A DNA stretch of 64,000 nt from JANQQJ01 sp046290575 (GTDB lineage Bacteria; Pseudomonadota; Alphaproteobacteria; SMXS01). Both the position numbers and the translations under genes were made by a program. Shown here piece after piece: positions 36,414 to 45,693 of the stretch. Position 1 is the stretch's first letter, and the number at the start of each line of letters is the position of its first letter. The notes beneath the pieces are model-generated. The model was not told the DNA's origin. It made no database searches and worked only from the letters and a program-made list of their open reading frames with translations. The stretch is taken from contig JBKAGX010000002.1 in NCBI GenBank assembly GCA_046290575.1, positions 310,001-374,000 on the forward strand, in the 5' to 3' direction.

Positions 36414-37376
36414 ATGCAAACCGCCTGGACCCACAAAGAGTCTCCGTTTCACGCCGGAGAACTTGCCGTGCAGGAGGCTTTGGGTGTTCGCAAGAAGATG
36501 GACACTTTCGCCCGTAAGGTCGTCCGCGACCATCTGCCTCAGGAGCACCGTGAATTCTATCCCCAGCTACCGTTTCTAGTGTTGGGCACGGTGGATAATC
36601 GGGGGCGCCCCTGGGCGTCGCTTGTGACAGGCGAGCCGGGTTTCGTTTCCAGCCCTGATGAGCACATACTCAAGATACGCGCAGACCCATTGCCGGGTGA
36701 CCCGTTGAACGAGACGCTCCACGCCGGGGCTGATATCGGCATTCTGGGAATCCAGCTGGAGACCCGCCGCCGGAACCGGCTGGCTGGGCAAATCAATGCG
36801 ACCACGCCAGACGGATTCTCAATCCACATCGACCAGGCCTTCGGCAATTGCCCGCGTTACATCCAATCCCGGTCGGTCAACTTTCCGGCGAGCAAACCCA
36901 TAGGCACCCCGGTCCCCCGGCGAAATTCACGGCTGAGCGATGACGCACGAGCGTTGATTGAACGCTCCGACACGCTCTTTATTGCAACCGCCTATGCCGA
37001 GGAGAGTGACGACGTATCGCACGGAGCGGATGTCTCACACCGGGGCGGCAAACCCGGTTTTGTGAAGGTCGAGGCAGATGACGCGTTGGTGTTTCCGGAT
37101 TTCTCCGGCAACAACCATTTCAATACGGTCGGCAACATTGTTGCGAACCCAAAGGCTGGCATGCTGTTTGCCGACTTTGAGACAGGCGACGTTGTCTACC
37201 TGTCCGGTGACGCGGAAATCGTGTGGAGCGGCCCCCAGCTTGAGGCGTTCGACAAGGCGGAGCGGCTGATCCGCATTCGTCCGGCGGAATTGATTGAGGT
37301 CTCGGGCGGCCTGCCGCTCAGCTTCGACTTTGTTGATTATTCACCGGCCTTAGAAAGGACAGGTGCCTGGCCTTAG
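36414..37376 (+). CDS. Pyridoxamine 5'-phosphate oxidase-like flavoprotein
   Basis: A protein of 320 residues. The split-barrel flavin-binding pattern appears twice: LPFLVLGTVDNRGRPWAS and, in the second half, DTLFIATAYAEE followed by FVKVEADDALVFPDFSGNN. Family members bind FMN, F420 or heme, and many are stress or detoxification reductases. The start is well supported by AAGGAGGA nine bases upstream. It shares a TTAG stop tetranucleotide with the convergent hydrolase gene. Confidence 0.85.
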   Translation: MQTAWTHKESPFHAGELAVQEALGVRKKMDTFARKVVRDHLPQEHREFYPQLPFLVLGTVDNRGRPWASLVTGEPGFVSSPDEHILKIRADPLPGDPLNETLHAGADIGILGIQLETRRRNRLAGQINATTPDGFSIHIDQAFGNCPRYIQSRSVNFPASKPIGTPVPRRNSRLSDDARALIERSDTLFIATAYAEESDDVSHGADVSHRGGKPGFVKVEADDALVFPDFSGNNHFNTVGNIVANPKAGMLFADFETGDVVYLSGDAEIVWSGPQLEAFDKAERLIRIRPAELIEVSGGLPLSFDFVDYSPALERTGAWP

Positions 37377-38317
37377 GTTTTGCTCAGGGTCTGCTCGAGC
37401 GCTTCAATCATATGCGCATTGGCGCGTTTGCTGACGGCAGCATCGGGTGCGAAGAGGTCGAAGCCGTGCGGTGCGCCGGGAAAGACAGCAAGATCGACCG
37501 GGATGCCCGCTGCTGAAAGCCGTTTGGCATAGTCGATGTCCTCGTCGCGGAACAGGTCCAGGTCGCCGGTCATGATATAGGTCGGCGGCAGGCCAGAGAG
37601 GTCTGTGGCGCGAGCCGCCGCGGCATAGGGCGTGGCACCATCCTCTTCCACATACATGTCCCAGGCGCGCAGCGAGATTTCCCGGTTCCAGGTCCAGGCA
37701 GGGATATCCATATGGCCGGAGGGCGTGTCATGAGTGTCGTCCAGCATGGGATAGATCAGGAATTGATAGAGGAGTGCCGGGCCGCCCCGGTCCCTGTTCA
37801 ACAAGGCTGCGCTTGCCGCCAGTCCGCCGCCGCCGCTCGGCCCGCCCAGGATGATCTTGCGCGGATCAATGCCCAACTCGGCCGCGTTTGCCGCGACCCA
37901 CTCGATTGCAGCGCAGCTATCTTCTGCCGCTGCCGGCGAGCGATGCTCCGGCGCCATCCGGTAGTCGACGGAGAACACGTGCATCAAGGGCGTGAAGCGG
38001 TAGACCGACGGATCTTCCGCGGCGCCCATGATGTATCCGCCGCCGTGCAGCCAGACCATCGCTGCATCGGGGTATTTGGGAGTTTCCGGGCGGTAGCAGC
38101 GCACCGGCACGTCAGGAGCGCCGTTCAAGCCGGGAATGGTGACCACCTCCTCCGAGCCGGGAAAGGGGGGCAGGTTCTGCTGGTTCATCTTCAGCATTTC
38201 CTCACCCATCTTGCGTACCGGCTCCATGTCCGGGCCGATCATGCCAAACCAGGCCTCAATCTCCGGCGAAAAGCCAGGCAGCAGTTCCGGGTCTACTCGG
38301 TCTTTATAGGACGACAT
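37373..38317 (-). CDS. Alpha/beta hydrolase, hormone-sensitive-lipase type esterase
   Basis: A protein of 314 residues. The HSL oxyanion motif HGGGY is present (MVWLHGGGYIMGAAEDPS), the nucleophile elbow is GGPSGGGGLAA, and a late aspartate and histidine lie in TGDLDLFRDED and GAPHGFDLF. It probably hydrolyses short or medium-chain esters in the cytoplasm. The start region lies in the duplicated promoter segment shared with the glutamine amidotransferase, and the gene is divergent from the cupin. Confidence 0.88.
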   Translation of the reverse strand: MSSYKDRVDPELLPGFSPEIEAWFGMIGPDMEPVRKMGEEMLKMNQQNLPPFPGSEEVVTIPGLNGAPDVPVRCYRPETPKYPDAAMVWLHGGGYIMGAAEDPSVYRFTPLMHVFSVDYRMAPEHRSPAAAEDSCAAIEWVAANAAELGIDPRKIILGGPSGGGGLAASAALLNRDRGGPALLYQFLIYPMLDDTHDTPSGHMDIPAWTWNREISLRAWDMYVEEDGATPYAAAARATDLSGLPPTYIMTGDLDLFRDEDIDYAKRLSAAGIPVDLAVFPGAPHGFDLFAPDAAVSKRANAHMIEALEQTLSKT

Positions 38318-38391
38318 GACGACGCTCCTTCCCCCTCGTGGAAAGCGTGATAGTCTAGCGTCCGAAGATTAAAGAAAAGGGGAGAGATGAG
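38318..38391. repeat. Duplicated divergent promoter region, copy B
   Basis: The intact partner of 34064-34136. It separates the minus-strand esterase gene from the plus-strand cupin gene. GATAGTCTAGC and the purine-rich GGGGAGAGATGAG before ATGTCAGG are retained. Confidence 0.7.
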
Positions 38392-38868
38392 ATGTCAGGA
38401 AAAAATTCACCGGATTTTCCGAACCAGTCGCCACCGAACGACGCCTACGTGCATCTGGACGATTTCGAGTGGCAGCCGTTTCCGGAAGAGTTTTCCGAGG
38501 GGGGGATTCGCTGGAAGCTGTTGCACGTCTCGCCGGAATCCGGCTCATGGGCGGCGATTTATGACTGCCCTGCGGGGTCGTCCTTCAATGCCCATGTGCA
38601 CCTGGGGCCGGGTGAATACTTACTGACCAAGGGGAAGATGGAAGTCCGGGGCGGGAATGATGAAGGCGGGGCGACGGCCACGGGCCGTTCCTACGGCTAC
38701 GAACCCTGCAATGCCCAACACGACAAGACCTATTTCGTCGAAGACAGCGAGTTCTACATGACCTTCCAGGGCCCGTTGAAGTTCATCGACAACGACGGCA
38801 ATGCGATTGCCGTCGTTGGCTGGGAGGAATCCCAAGGGCTTTGGCTGGAGCAGATCGGCGCTGCTTAA
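38392..38868 (+). CDS. Cupin-fold protein
   Basis: A protein of 158 residues with a single cupin barrel. The motif region SFNAHVHLGPGEYLLTKGKM carries the two metal-ligand histidines and the glutamate. A second motif with histidine follows in NAQHDKTYFV. Members include dioxygenases and anti-sigma-type sensors; there is no zinc-binding N-terminal domain of ChrR here. The start is ATG 38392 with GGGGAGAG upstream. A disabled partial copy lies at 34137. Confidence 0.8.
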   Translation: MSGKNSPDFPNQSPPNDAYVHLDDFEWQPFPEEFSEGGIRWKLLHVSPESGSWAAIYDCPAGSSFNAHVHLGPGEYLLTKGKMEVRGGNDEGGATATGRSYGYEPCNAQHDKTYFVEDSEFYMTFQGPLKFIDNDGNAIAVVGWEESQGLWLEQIGAA

Positions 38869-38877
38869 CAACACTTT

Positions 38878-38922
38878 GTCATCCCCGATCGCGCGGACCA
38901 TGGTCTGCTTGTCCGGGATGGC
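38878..38922. repeat. Short palindromic repeat remnant
   Basis: GTCATCCCCGA (38878-38888) and TCCGGGATGGC (38912-38922) form imperfect arms around the palindrome GACCATGGTC. The arms resemble those of the element after glyS. It lies between two convergent genes. Confidence 0.45.
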
Positions 38923-38935
38923 AATTTGGGTGACG

Positions 38936-39799
38936 CTAAATTTCGTTTTGTTTTAGATGGTTCAACAGCAGCCGGTTGATGTCATCCGGCGCTTCATCGG
39001 TGCTGAAATGGCCGATGCCAGCTAACGCCTCAAACCGGTACGGTGCTGAGATGAAATCCGCCGTGCCCTGCGCCGCCATGGGTCCGACCGACGCGTCGGC
39101 GTCGCCCCAGATATAGAGGGTGGGCACGGTGATCGCGCCGAGTTCGACCCGCAGGTCGGCTTGAGCCCGATACCAGGCGAGCGCGGCCTCCAACGCATCC
39201 GCGTTTCCCAGCACCGACAGGTAGAGTTCTGCCGCGTCGTCGGGGACACCGGTTGCCCTTAGATTGCGGCGCAGGCGGCGGGCGCCATCTTCCAGCAGCA
39301 GCCCGGCGGTTTTGGGGTCGAGAAAAGCCCGGTGGTGCCGTGACCGGTGTTTCTGGTCTCCATCGGGGGCCTTAAGCGCCCGCACAAAGGCCTCCGGGTG
39401 GGGGCGGGACAGAATGGTGAGCGAAGCCAGGCGGCCGGGATGGCGCGCCGCGACACCCCAAGCCACCTGACCACCCCAATCATGTCCGACCAGATGGAAT
39501 TTGCCCTGGTTACCAGCCGCCTCGGCGATCTCCACCACATCGGAGACCAGCTTGTCGTAGTGATAGTTTGACAGCACGGCAGGATCGGGGCGCGCACCTC
39601 GCGAATAGCCGCGCTGGTCCGGCGCGATGCATCGAAAGCCAGCAGTGGCCAGAGCAGGGAGCTGGCGCCGCCATGTGTGGCGGGACTGCGGGAAGCCATG
39701 CAGCAGAATGACCATCGGTCCGTCGTCCGGGCCGGTGATCCAGCTATCGAAGGTCAGGCCGGACTCCGTTGTGATCTTGCTAACCGGCAGGTCGCTCAT
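38936..39799 (-). CDS. Alpha/beta hydrolase, epoxide hydrolase-like
   Basis: A protein of 287 residues. The oxyanion motif HGFPQSRHTWRRQLPAL and the nucleophile elbow VGHDWGGQVAW (aspartate nucleophile) are those of epoxide hydrolases and haloalkane dehalogenases. The catalytic histidine is in GIGHFSTDE. It is the last gene of a four-gene minus-strand operon starting with a P450, overlapping pdxY-like by four bases. A P450 followed by an epoxide hydrolase would suit oxidation of an unsaturated or aromatic compound; this is inference. Confidence 0.88.
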   Translation of the reverse strand: MSDLPVSKITTESGLTFDSWITGPDDGPMVILLHGFPQSRHTWRRQLPALATAGFRCIAPDQRGYSRGARPDPAVLSNYHYDKLVSDVVEIAEAAGNQGKFHLVGHDWGGQVAWGVAARHPGRLASLTILSRPHPEAFVRALKAPDGDQKHRSRHHRAFLDPKTAGLLLEDGARRLRRNLRATGVPDDAAELYLSVLGNADALEAALAWYRAQADLRVELGAITVPTLYIWGDADASVGPMAAQGTADFISAPYRFEALAGIGHFSTDEAPDDINRLLLNHLKQNEI

Positions 39800-40599
39800 A
39801 CCGTCCTCTCCCAGCCGCGCAGGACCCCGAAATCGAGTTCCTTGAGGCCCAGTGCGTTGGCTTCATCGATCAGCGCGAAGACAAGTGCTGTTGCCTGTTC
39901 CAGTGCCGCGGCGACGTCGCGGTCGCGCAGGTAGAAGCCAAGAAAAGCGGCAGAGAACGCGTCGCCCGTGCCGGCGAAGTGCGCGTCGATCCTGTTGCAG
40001 GTCGAGGACGAATTCTGCTGACGGCCCGAGGCGAGGTTTTCGATCAGGCCATTGCCCGGAACATTTTTGATTACGGCGATGCCATCAATTGACCCGGCGA
40101 TGCGCTGGGCCAGCGCGGGCGGCTCTGGCACTTCACTGTTTGTCAGCATCATCGCTTCGAACAGGTTGGGGGTGATGATGTCGGCTTTTGGGGCCAGGGT
40201 TTCAGTGATCGCTTCAGTAACCTTGTCAGGGACATAGAGACCTTTCCTGGCGTCTCCCATGACCGGATCGCACAGATAGATCATATCCGGGTTCGTCCGC
40301 CGCGCCCGGTCCAAAAAGCCAGCGACGGCGCGGGCGTTTTCCGGGCTGGCGATGTAGCCGGTCAGGACCGCATCGACCCCGTTATCGCCAGCGCGTTCCA
40401 AAAGGCCATCGAGGATGGCGGCCAGCCGCGCAGCCTTGACCGGCCCGCCTTCCAACCGGGGATAGATGGGTGTGTTGGACAGCAGCGTCGTCGGCACCGG
40501 CCACACGGTGACCCCAAGGCGCTGCAGGATCGGCACGGCAGCGGTGTTGCCCGCGCAGCCAAAGGCGACTTGCGACTGGATTGAGATGACGTTTGGCAA
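39796..40599 (-). CDS. Divergent pyridoxal kinase-like (PdxY family) ribokinase-fold enzyme
   Basis: A protein of 267 residues from TTG 40599. The family N-terminus VISIQSQVAFGCAGNTAAV is recognisable, and the phosphoryl-transfer motif is GTGDAFSAAFLGF. Two residues normally histidine in PdxY (in SHV and in the FSNH loop) are Gln and Thr here, as in SQVAFG and SNTPIYP. Either the substrate range has shifted or this is an alphaproteobacterial variant. The frame extends upstream into the crotonase gene, which I regard as shadow. It sits in the P450 operon. Confidence 0.75.
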   Translation of the reverse strand: MPNVISIQSQVAFGCAGNTAAVPILQRLGVTVWPVPTTLLSNTPIYPRLEGGPVKAARLAAILDGLLERAGDNGVDAVLTGYIASPENARAVAGFLDRARRTNPDMIYLCDPVMGDARKGLYVPDKVTEAITETLAPKADIITPNLFEAMMLTNSEVPEPPALAQRIAGSIDGIAVIKNVPGNGLIENLASGRQQNSSSTCNRIDAHFAGTGDAFSAAFLGFYLRDRDVAAALEQATALVFALIDEANALGLKELDFGVLRGWERTV

Positions 40600-40606
40600 T
40601 TGTCGT

Positions 40607-41395
40607 CTAGCGTCCTGTGAAGACCGGGTCGCGCTTTTCAAGAAAAGCCGCGACGCCCTCGGCATGGTCTTCGGATTTGAAACACGCGCCCAGCGCTTCG
40701 GTATGCGCCTGCATGTGTTCGGCGACCGACCGTTCCATGCCGCGATAGACCAGTGCTTTCATACGGGCCATCGCAAACGGTGAGCCCTGCAGATAGGTCT
40801 CGGCTTCCTGACGGGCTGCTTCGAGCAGGTTTTCAGGCTCATGCAGCGCCGAGACATAGCCAATGGACGCGGCCTCTTCGGCCCCCAGGAATGCACCTGA
40901 ATAGAGCAGTTGAAACGCTTTTTGCGGCCCTACCAGACGCGGCAGCAGCCAGGTACCCGCACCTGTGTCTGGCACCAGTCCGCGATGGACGAAGTTCCAG
41001 GCGAACCTCGTCCGTGGCGTGGCCAGCCTTACGTCGCACTGGCTGGTAAATTCCGCGCCCATGCCGACGGCCGGGCCATCGATGGCCCCGATCACCGGCT
41101 TGGGGCACTGGATCAGCGGCCACCAGCGGTCGGTATCTTCGGCAGCGCCGCGCAGGCCGCGGTCCTTGCCCGGGATCGACCCCAGATCGCTCAAATCCGT
41201 GCCAGCGCAAAACGAGCCCTCAGTGCCGCCGGTCAAGATGATGACCCGGACCGCGTCATCGCTGCCCAATTCGCCAACGGTCTTGATAAAGGCGCCCAGC
41301 ATCTCGAACGACATGGCGTTGCGACGCTCGGGCCGGTCGATCAGCAGCGTGGCGATCCCCTTGTCGTCAATGCTGGTCTTGATGAAGTCGCTCAT
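40607..41395 (-). CDS. Enoyl-CoA hydratase/isomerase (crotonase family)
   Basis: A protein of 262 residues. The crotonase oxyanion-hole segments are in GSFCAGTDLSDLG and IGAIDGPAVGMGAEF. The end SEDHAEGVAAFLEKRDPVF is typical. The catalytic acid often found at position Glu144 in hydratases is uncertain, so isomerase or other activity remains possible. It overlaps the P450 stop by four bases and precedes the PdxY-like gene by seven bases. Confidence 0.9.
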   Translation of the reverse strand: MSDFIKTSIDDKGIATLLIDRPERRNAMSFEMLGAFIKTVGELGSDDAVRVIILTGGTEGSFCAGTDLSDLGSIPGKDRGLRGAAEDTDRWWPLIQCPKPVIGAIDGPAVGMGAEFTSQCDVRLATPRTRFAWNFVHRGLVPDTGAGTWLLPRLVGPQKAFQLLYSGAFLGAEEAASIGYVSALHEPENLLEAARQEAETYLQGSPFAMARMKALVYRGMERSVAEHMQAHTEALGACFKSEDHAEGVAAFLEKRDPVFTGR

Positions 41396-42648
41396 GAACG
41401 GGCTTTCTCGAATGTGACAGGCAGGGATTTCAGCCGCCGGTGAAACATGCTGGGGAAGTGGGACAGCGACTCTTCGGGCACCGCCAACGCGATGTTGTCT
41501 AGGCGATCCAGCAATTGGGTAAAGGCGCTGGCCATCTCCTGCCGTGCGAGCATTGCCCCTGGACAGAAATGAATGCCCGCACCGAACGCCAAATGCGCGC
41601 CTGCGTCTTTGCGGTCAACGCGAAATTCCGCGGGGCAGTCGAACCGGGCTTCGTCATGATTGGCCGACGCATAGCGGACGACCACGATGGCGCCTTCGGG
41701 AATGGTTGTGCCGCCCAGTTCAACGTCCCGCGTCGTGACCCGCATCAAGCCCTGGACCGGCGATTCGATGCGCAGCACTTCTTCGACGAAGTTGCGCATC
41801 AAATCAGGCTGCACCCGTAGTTTGTTGGCCTGCTCCGGATGCCTGATCAGCAACAGCAAACCCTCCGCCAGCGACCCCGTTGTCGTGTCGTTGCCGCCGG
41901 TCAGAAGCTGCGACATGGTACTGAGCAGCTCGTTCATGCTGAGCGGTTCTTCGCCCGGCAGCACGGTCACCACATCCGACAGCATGTCATCCTGCGGGTT
42001 TTTTATGCGATCTTCGAAGACGCCCGCGAAATAGGACTGGAACTCAAAGATTTCGTCGGCGACCTGTTGTTCGCGTTCCGGCGACATCATCATGCCGATC
42101 TGGTCCATCAGCGCGTCCGACCACTTTTTCAGTTTCGGGACGTCGTCACGCGGCACGCCGAACTGATCGGCAATCACATAACAGGGCAGGGGAACCGCGA
42201 AGCTTTCGACGAAGTCGGTCTCGCCTTGATCTATGAACCCGTCGATCAAATCGCTGACGATACCATCGATATAGGGCACCATCTCGCGCACCCGGCTGGC
42301 CGTAAACGTCCGGTCGATGGGCCGGCGGAACCGGGTGTGAACCGGCGGGTCTGTCTGCTGCAGGGCAGGTACCGTTTGCCAGCCGCGCGTCCGGTACATT
42401 TCGCTGATCGGGCTTTTGTGGGCTTCGATGGCTTCTTCGCGTGCCGCACTGAACCGGTTGGAGAAGGTCTCCGTGTCCCGCAGCACGTGTTTCAGGTCGT
42501 CATACCGGCTGACGATGTAAAAACCGGTTTCCGGCATCCGATAGACCGGCTGCTCCCGCCGCATTGCCGAATAGAACGGATAAGGACATTCCTGCACGGC
42601 CGGATCGGTCAGGCTGTAATCCGTGACGTTTTTTGTATCTTCACTCAT
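41392..42648 (-). CDS. Cytochrome P450
   Basis: A soluble bacterial P450 of 418 residues. The oxygen-activating I-helix is GGNDTTTG (251-258), the ExxR pair is Glu290/Arg293, and the heme-ligand motif is FGAGIHFCPG with Cys362. No fused reductase is present, so it needs a separate ferredoxin and reductase; a pair of the right type lies at 60737-62340. It heads the operon P450, crotonase, PdxY-like kinase, epoxide hydrolase-like. Substrate unknown. Confidence 0.95.
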   Translation of the reverse strand: MSEDTKNVTDYSLTDPAVQECPYPFYSAMRREQPVYRMPETGFYIVSRYDDLKHVLRDTETFSNRFSAAREEAIEAHKSPISEMYRTRGWQTVPALQQTDPPVHTRFRRPIDRTFTASRVREMVPYIDGIVSDLIDGFIDQGETDFVESFAVPLPCYVIADQFGVPRDDVPKLKKWSDALMDQIGMMMSPEREQQVADEIFEFQSYFAGVFEDRIKNPQDDMLSDVVTVLPGEEPLSMNELLSTMSQLLTGGNDTTTGSLAEGLLLLIRHPEQANKLRVQPDLMRNFVEEVLRIESPVQGLMRVTTRDVELGGTTIPEGAIVVVRYASANHDEARFDCPAEFRVDRKDAGAHLAFGAGIHFCPGAMLARQEMASAFTQLLDRLDNIALAVPEESLSHFPSMFHRRLKSLPVTFEKARS

Positions 42649-42795
42649 CGCCGTGGATGATGGTGCCGGGACCTGTGCCCGGTCAAGCGAAGCCTATCCC
42701 GCCGATAATTCAGCCGGTCGGGCATGATCGTTGTGGACAGGCCCGGGCCCACGCGCCAAAAGTGTCTAACTGCACCAACACTGAGCCGTTGTTGA

Positions 42796-43524
42796 ATGGA
42801 CAGAGAAATCTACGGAGATGACTTCTACAGGAGCCGGCGTGCAGAGACGCTGTACGCTGCAGAGCAGGTTTTGCGGCTTGTGCGTGGCCGCTTGGATTTC
42901 GGGTCGATCGTCGATCTCGGGTGCGGCACGGGCACCTGGCTGGCCGCGGCGCTATCCCAGGGCACCAGCCAGGCGACCGGTGTAGAAGGCGGGTGGATTT
43001 CACATGACAGGCTTGATGACAGCAGAATCGAGCTGGTGACTCAGGATTTGGAGGAGCCAGTTCTGCTCGACGGCCGGCGCGTCGACCTGGCGATGTCCCT
43101 CGAGGTTGCCGAGCATTTGACACCTCAACGCGCAAAGAGTTTTGTCGGTGATCTGTGTTCCCTTTCGGACGTGGTGCTGTTCGGGGCCGCAATTCCGGGC
43201 CAGGGCGGCACGAACCATATCAACGAACAATGGCAGAGCTGGTGGGCCGGTCTTTTTGCGGAACGCGGATATTTGCCTGTGGATCTGATACGGCCGCGCA
43301 TCTGGAACGATGATGCCGTTCCCTATTGGTATCAGCAAAACACGTTGCTCTATGTGAATGAGGCAGGGATTGAGAAGACGGGCCTGAGCCCGGAACCTGT
43401 TGCGATGTTGGATATCGTCCACCCGCGCCATGCAAGCCGTCACATCAGCGCCAGGGAAAAGTTGAAGATGGTTCTGGAGATTCCCGGTCAACACTTTCGT
43501 CACTGGAGACGTCAGCGCAATTAA
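42796..43524 (+). CDS. Class I SAM-dependent methyltransferase
   Basis: A protein of 242 residues. The SAM-binding motif I is SIVDLGCGTGTWLAAAL (about 37-53), and motif II-like sequence is VDLAMSLEVAEHL. The first 25 residues resemble methyltransferases found in polysaccharide loci. It is convergent with glf, six bases apart, and belongs to the surface-polysaccharide group here. Acceptor unknown. Confidence 0.82.
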   Translation: MDREIYGDDFYRSRRAETLYAAEQVLRLVRGRLDFGSIVDLGCGTGTWLAAALSQGTSQATGVEGGWISHDRLDDSRIELVTQDLEEPVLLDGRRVDLAMSLEVAEHLTPQRAKSFVGDLCSLSDVVLFGAAIPGQGGTNHINEQWQSWWAGLFAERGYLPVDLIRPRIWNDDAVPYWYQQNTLLYVNEAGIEKTGLSPEPVAMLDIVHPRHASRHISAREKLKMVLEIPGQHFRHWRRQRN

Positions 43525-43530
43525 TGCCCG

Positions 43531-44628
43531 TTACACATCGTTGCTGATCAGGGTTCTGGCGGCTTTCAATGCGGCTGCTGTCGCCTGATCCATGTTGTAG
43601 TATCGATATTGTGCGAGGCGTCCGACGAAGGTGACATCGGGTTCGGCATTCACAAGATCCCGGTATTGGCGATAAAGCGCCTGGGTCTGAGGCCTGGGCA
43701 CCGGGTAATACGGGTCTCCGTGGTCAACCGGGTACTCGCGGACGATCGAGGTGCCCCTGATGTGTTGCCCCGTCAGCTTTTTGAATTCAGTAATCCGCGT
43801 GAAGTCATGATCGTTGGGATAGTTCACCGTCGCGACAGGCTGAAAACTGTCAATATCGGGCAGGTGCTCGTGCTCAAACCGCAATGACCGATAGGCGAGC
43901 CGGCCGAAACAAGAGTTGAAATAGGTATCAACAGGCCCGGTGTAGATCGTGTGAGCCGCTTTCAGGCGATCCCGTTCCACAAAGTAGTCGGTTTCGAGCT
44001 CGATGCTGATATTGGGGTGATCAAGAATCCGCTCGAACATGGCTGTATACCCGTCGGCGGGCATCGCCTGATATTTGTCGGTGAAGTAACGGTCTTCCCG
44101 GTCCGTGCGATAGGGGATACGGGCGGTTACGCTGGCATCAAGCTGCGACGGGTCGAGGCCCCAGTGCTTGCGGGTGTAGCCCTTGAAGAACGCATTGTAG
44201 AGCTCGCGACCGACGGTCGAAACAACCACATCTTCGCTGGTCCTGACCTGGTCGATGGTCTCCCGCAGGGCCTCCAGATGCCGCGCGGCTTCCTCTTCAT
44301 CGAAATCTGTCCCGAAAAAACCATTGATCGTCTCCAGATTAATCGGGATCGGCAGCAGCACACCCTTCGCCTGCGCCAGGACGCGGTGTTCATACTCAAT
44401 CCAGCCTGTGAATCGGCTCAAATAGTCGAAGACCGCGTCGGAATTGGTGTGAAAAATGTGAGGGCCATAGTGATGGACCAGAATGCCATTCTCATCAACG
44501 GCATCATAGGCGTTGCCCGCGATATGGCCGCGCTTCTCAAAGATACGGACCTTGCGGCCGGCGGAGGCCAGCTGCTCTGCGGCAACCGCACCGGAATATC
44601 CGGCGCCGACAATGACAATTTCGCTCAA
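43531..44628 (-). CDS. glf: UDP-galactopyranose mutase
   Basis: A flavoprotein of 365 residues, full length. It interconverts UDP-galactopyranose and UDP-galactofuranose for cell-surface glycans. The FAD-binding start is IVIVGAGYSGAVAAEQLA, followed by the family signatures GHIAGNAYD and YGPHIFHTN. The C-terminal GRLAQYRYYNMDQ is conserved. It shows that the organism can make galactofuranose-containing polysaccharide. It is followed 126 bases upstream on the strand by two GT14 genes. Confidence 0.95.
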   Translation of the reverse strand: MSEIVIVGAGYSGAVAAEQLASAGRKVRIFEKRGHIAGNAYDAVDENGILVHHYGPHIFHTNSDAVFDYLSRFTGWIEYEHRVLAQAKGVLLPIPINLETINGFFGTDFDEEEAARHLEALRETIDQVRTSEDVVVSTVGRELYNAFFKGYTRKHWGLDPSQLDASVTARIPYRTDREDRYFTDKYQAMPADGYTAMFERILDHPNISIELETDYFVERDRLKAAHTIYTGPVDTYFNSCFGRLAYRSLRFEHEHLPDIDSFQPVATVNYPNDHDFTRITEFKKLTGQHIRGTSIVREYPVDHGDPYYPVPRPQTQALYRQYRDLVNAEPDVTFVGRLAQYRYYNMDQATAAALKAARTLISNDV

Positions 44629-44754
44629 GAGTCGTGAGCCCAGTTCGTTTTGATTCGTTCAGTAACGGATGATGCCCTGAGAAAGAGTTATGCCCTGAAT
44701 CGATTGCACGTTAAATCGCAATCAAGCCCGCATGCCGCATATCTGCAATCTGAC

Positions 44755-45693
44755 CTATTCAGCCCGCCTTGCATCGACAAGGTCGAGGATTTTGGCATCT
44801 TCGTGCATGTCGAATTTCCGGCCGAACAGCTTGTCTGATGCCTGAAGCGCCTCCCAATCATCGATGGTCAGCGTGCGGGGCCGGTCCAAATGGCCCCATT
44901 CCAGATGGCAGAGTGGGGCGCTGAGCACCGGGTTGGTAATCTCGTGGCTGGCTTTGCTGGCGAAATCCGAATTCAGGATTACGGTTTGAAAGACCATTTC
45001 ATCGGGAAAGCCGGCCCATCTGAAAAATTTGACTACGTCGGGACGCCGGTCGAGAAAGTCGAGAACGTATTCCAGGCAACCCCGGCTCAATGCCCACCAT
45101 TGACTGCCGGAATAGGGCGTCAGCCCGGCAGGAAACTTTCGCTGCGGCAGAAGATATTTAGCCAGGCGGGTGACGGTGTAGAACCGCAGGGTTTTCCGGC
45201 GGGCGATGGTGCCGGCTTCGTAGGCGGCGCCCAACAACCAGGGATAATCGAAAAACTGATATTCGCGAATCCGCCGCATTTCCTTTTCCGACCAGAAGGG
45301 CGCGGGCATCTGCGCAAAGCTGATGAATTCGGTGCCCGCATTGGCCGACATGAAGGCCTGAATCTCGCTATTGGATTTGATGGGATAATCCTGCCCGCTG
45401 AGCAGAAATACATAATCAGGCGGAGTGCTGCTGGTCTCCTCGAGGAGCTGTCGTATTGATGCAAGCGTGGCTTGGATCATGGAGTAGCCACCCCAATTCA
45501 CCGGGGTTCGCGAGTCGACAAATTTGACGTCTTCAGTCAGCCGTGCGGTTTGGATTTCTTCTGCGAATGAGGCCGCATCGCATTTCCTGTCCAAATGTAT
45601 GTAGATCTGGGACTCGCTGGAGGTTAGCGCACCGCACAGCCGCGCGACTTGTTGCGGATTTCGATGCGCCAAAATCAAAAAGGCCAGCTTCAT
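44755..45693 (-). CDS. GT14 (core-2/I-branching) glycosyltransferase
   Basis: A protein of 312 residues. The N-terminus MKLAFLILAHRNPQQVARL and the segments FVDSRTPVNWGGYSMIQAT, VFLLSGQDYPIKS and GSQWWALSRGCLEYVLDFL match the Branch family, known for beta-1,6-N-acetylglucosaminyl or xylosyl transfer. The sugar and acceptor are not known. It overlaps the upstream paralogue by four bases, so the two are coupled. Cytoplasmic or membrane-peripheral. Confidence 0.85.
   Translation of the reverse strand: MKLAFLILAHRNPQQVARLCGALTSSESQIYIHLDRKCDAASFAEEIQTARLTEDVKFVDSRTPVNWGGYSMIQATLASIRQLLEETSSTPPDYVFLLSGQDYPIKSNSEIQAFMSANAGTEFISFAQMPAPFWSEKEMRRIREYQFFDYPWLLGAAYEAGTIARRKTLRFYTVTRLAKYLLPQRKFPAGLTPYSGSQWWALSRGCLEYVLDFLDRRPDVVKFFRWAGFPDEMVFQTVILNSDFASKASHEITNPVLSAPLCHLEWGHLDRPRTLTIDDWEALQASDKLFGRKFDMHEDAKILDLVDARRAE

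Noticed and set aside
44660..44754. Repeated ATGCCCTGA in the glf-GT14 spacer
   Set aside because: Only nine bases repeated twice; not enough to claim a functional repeat.
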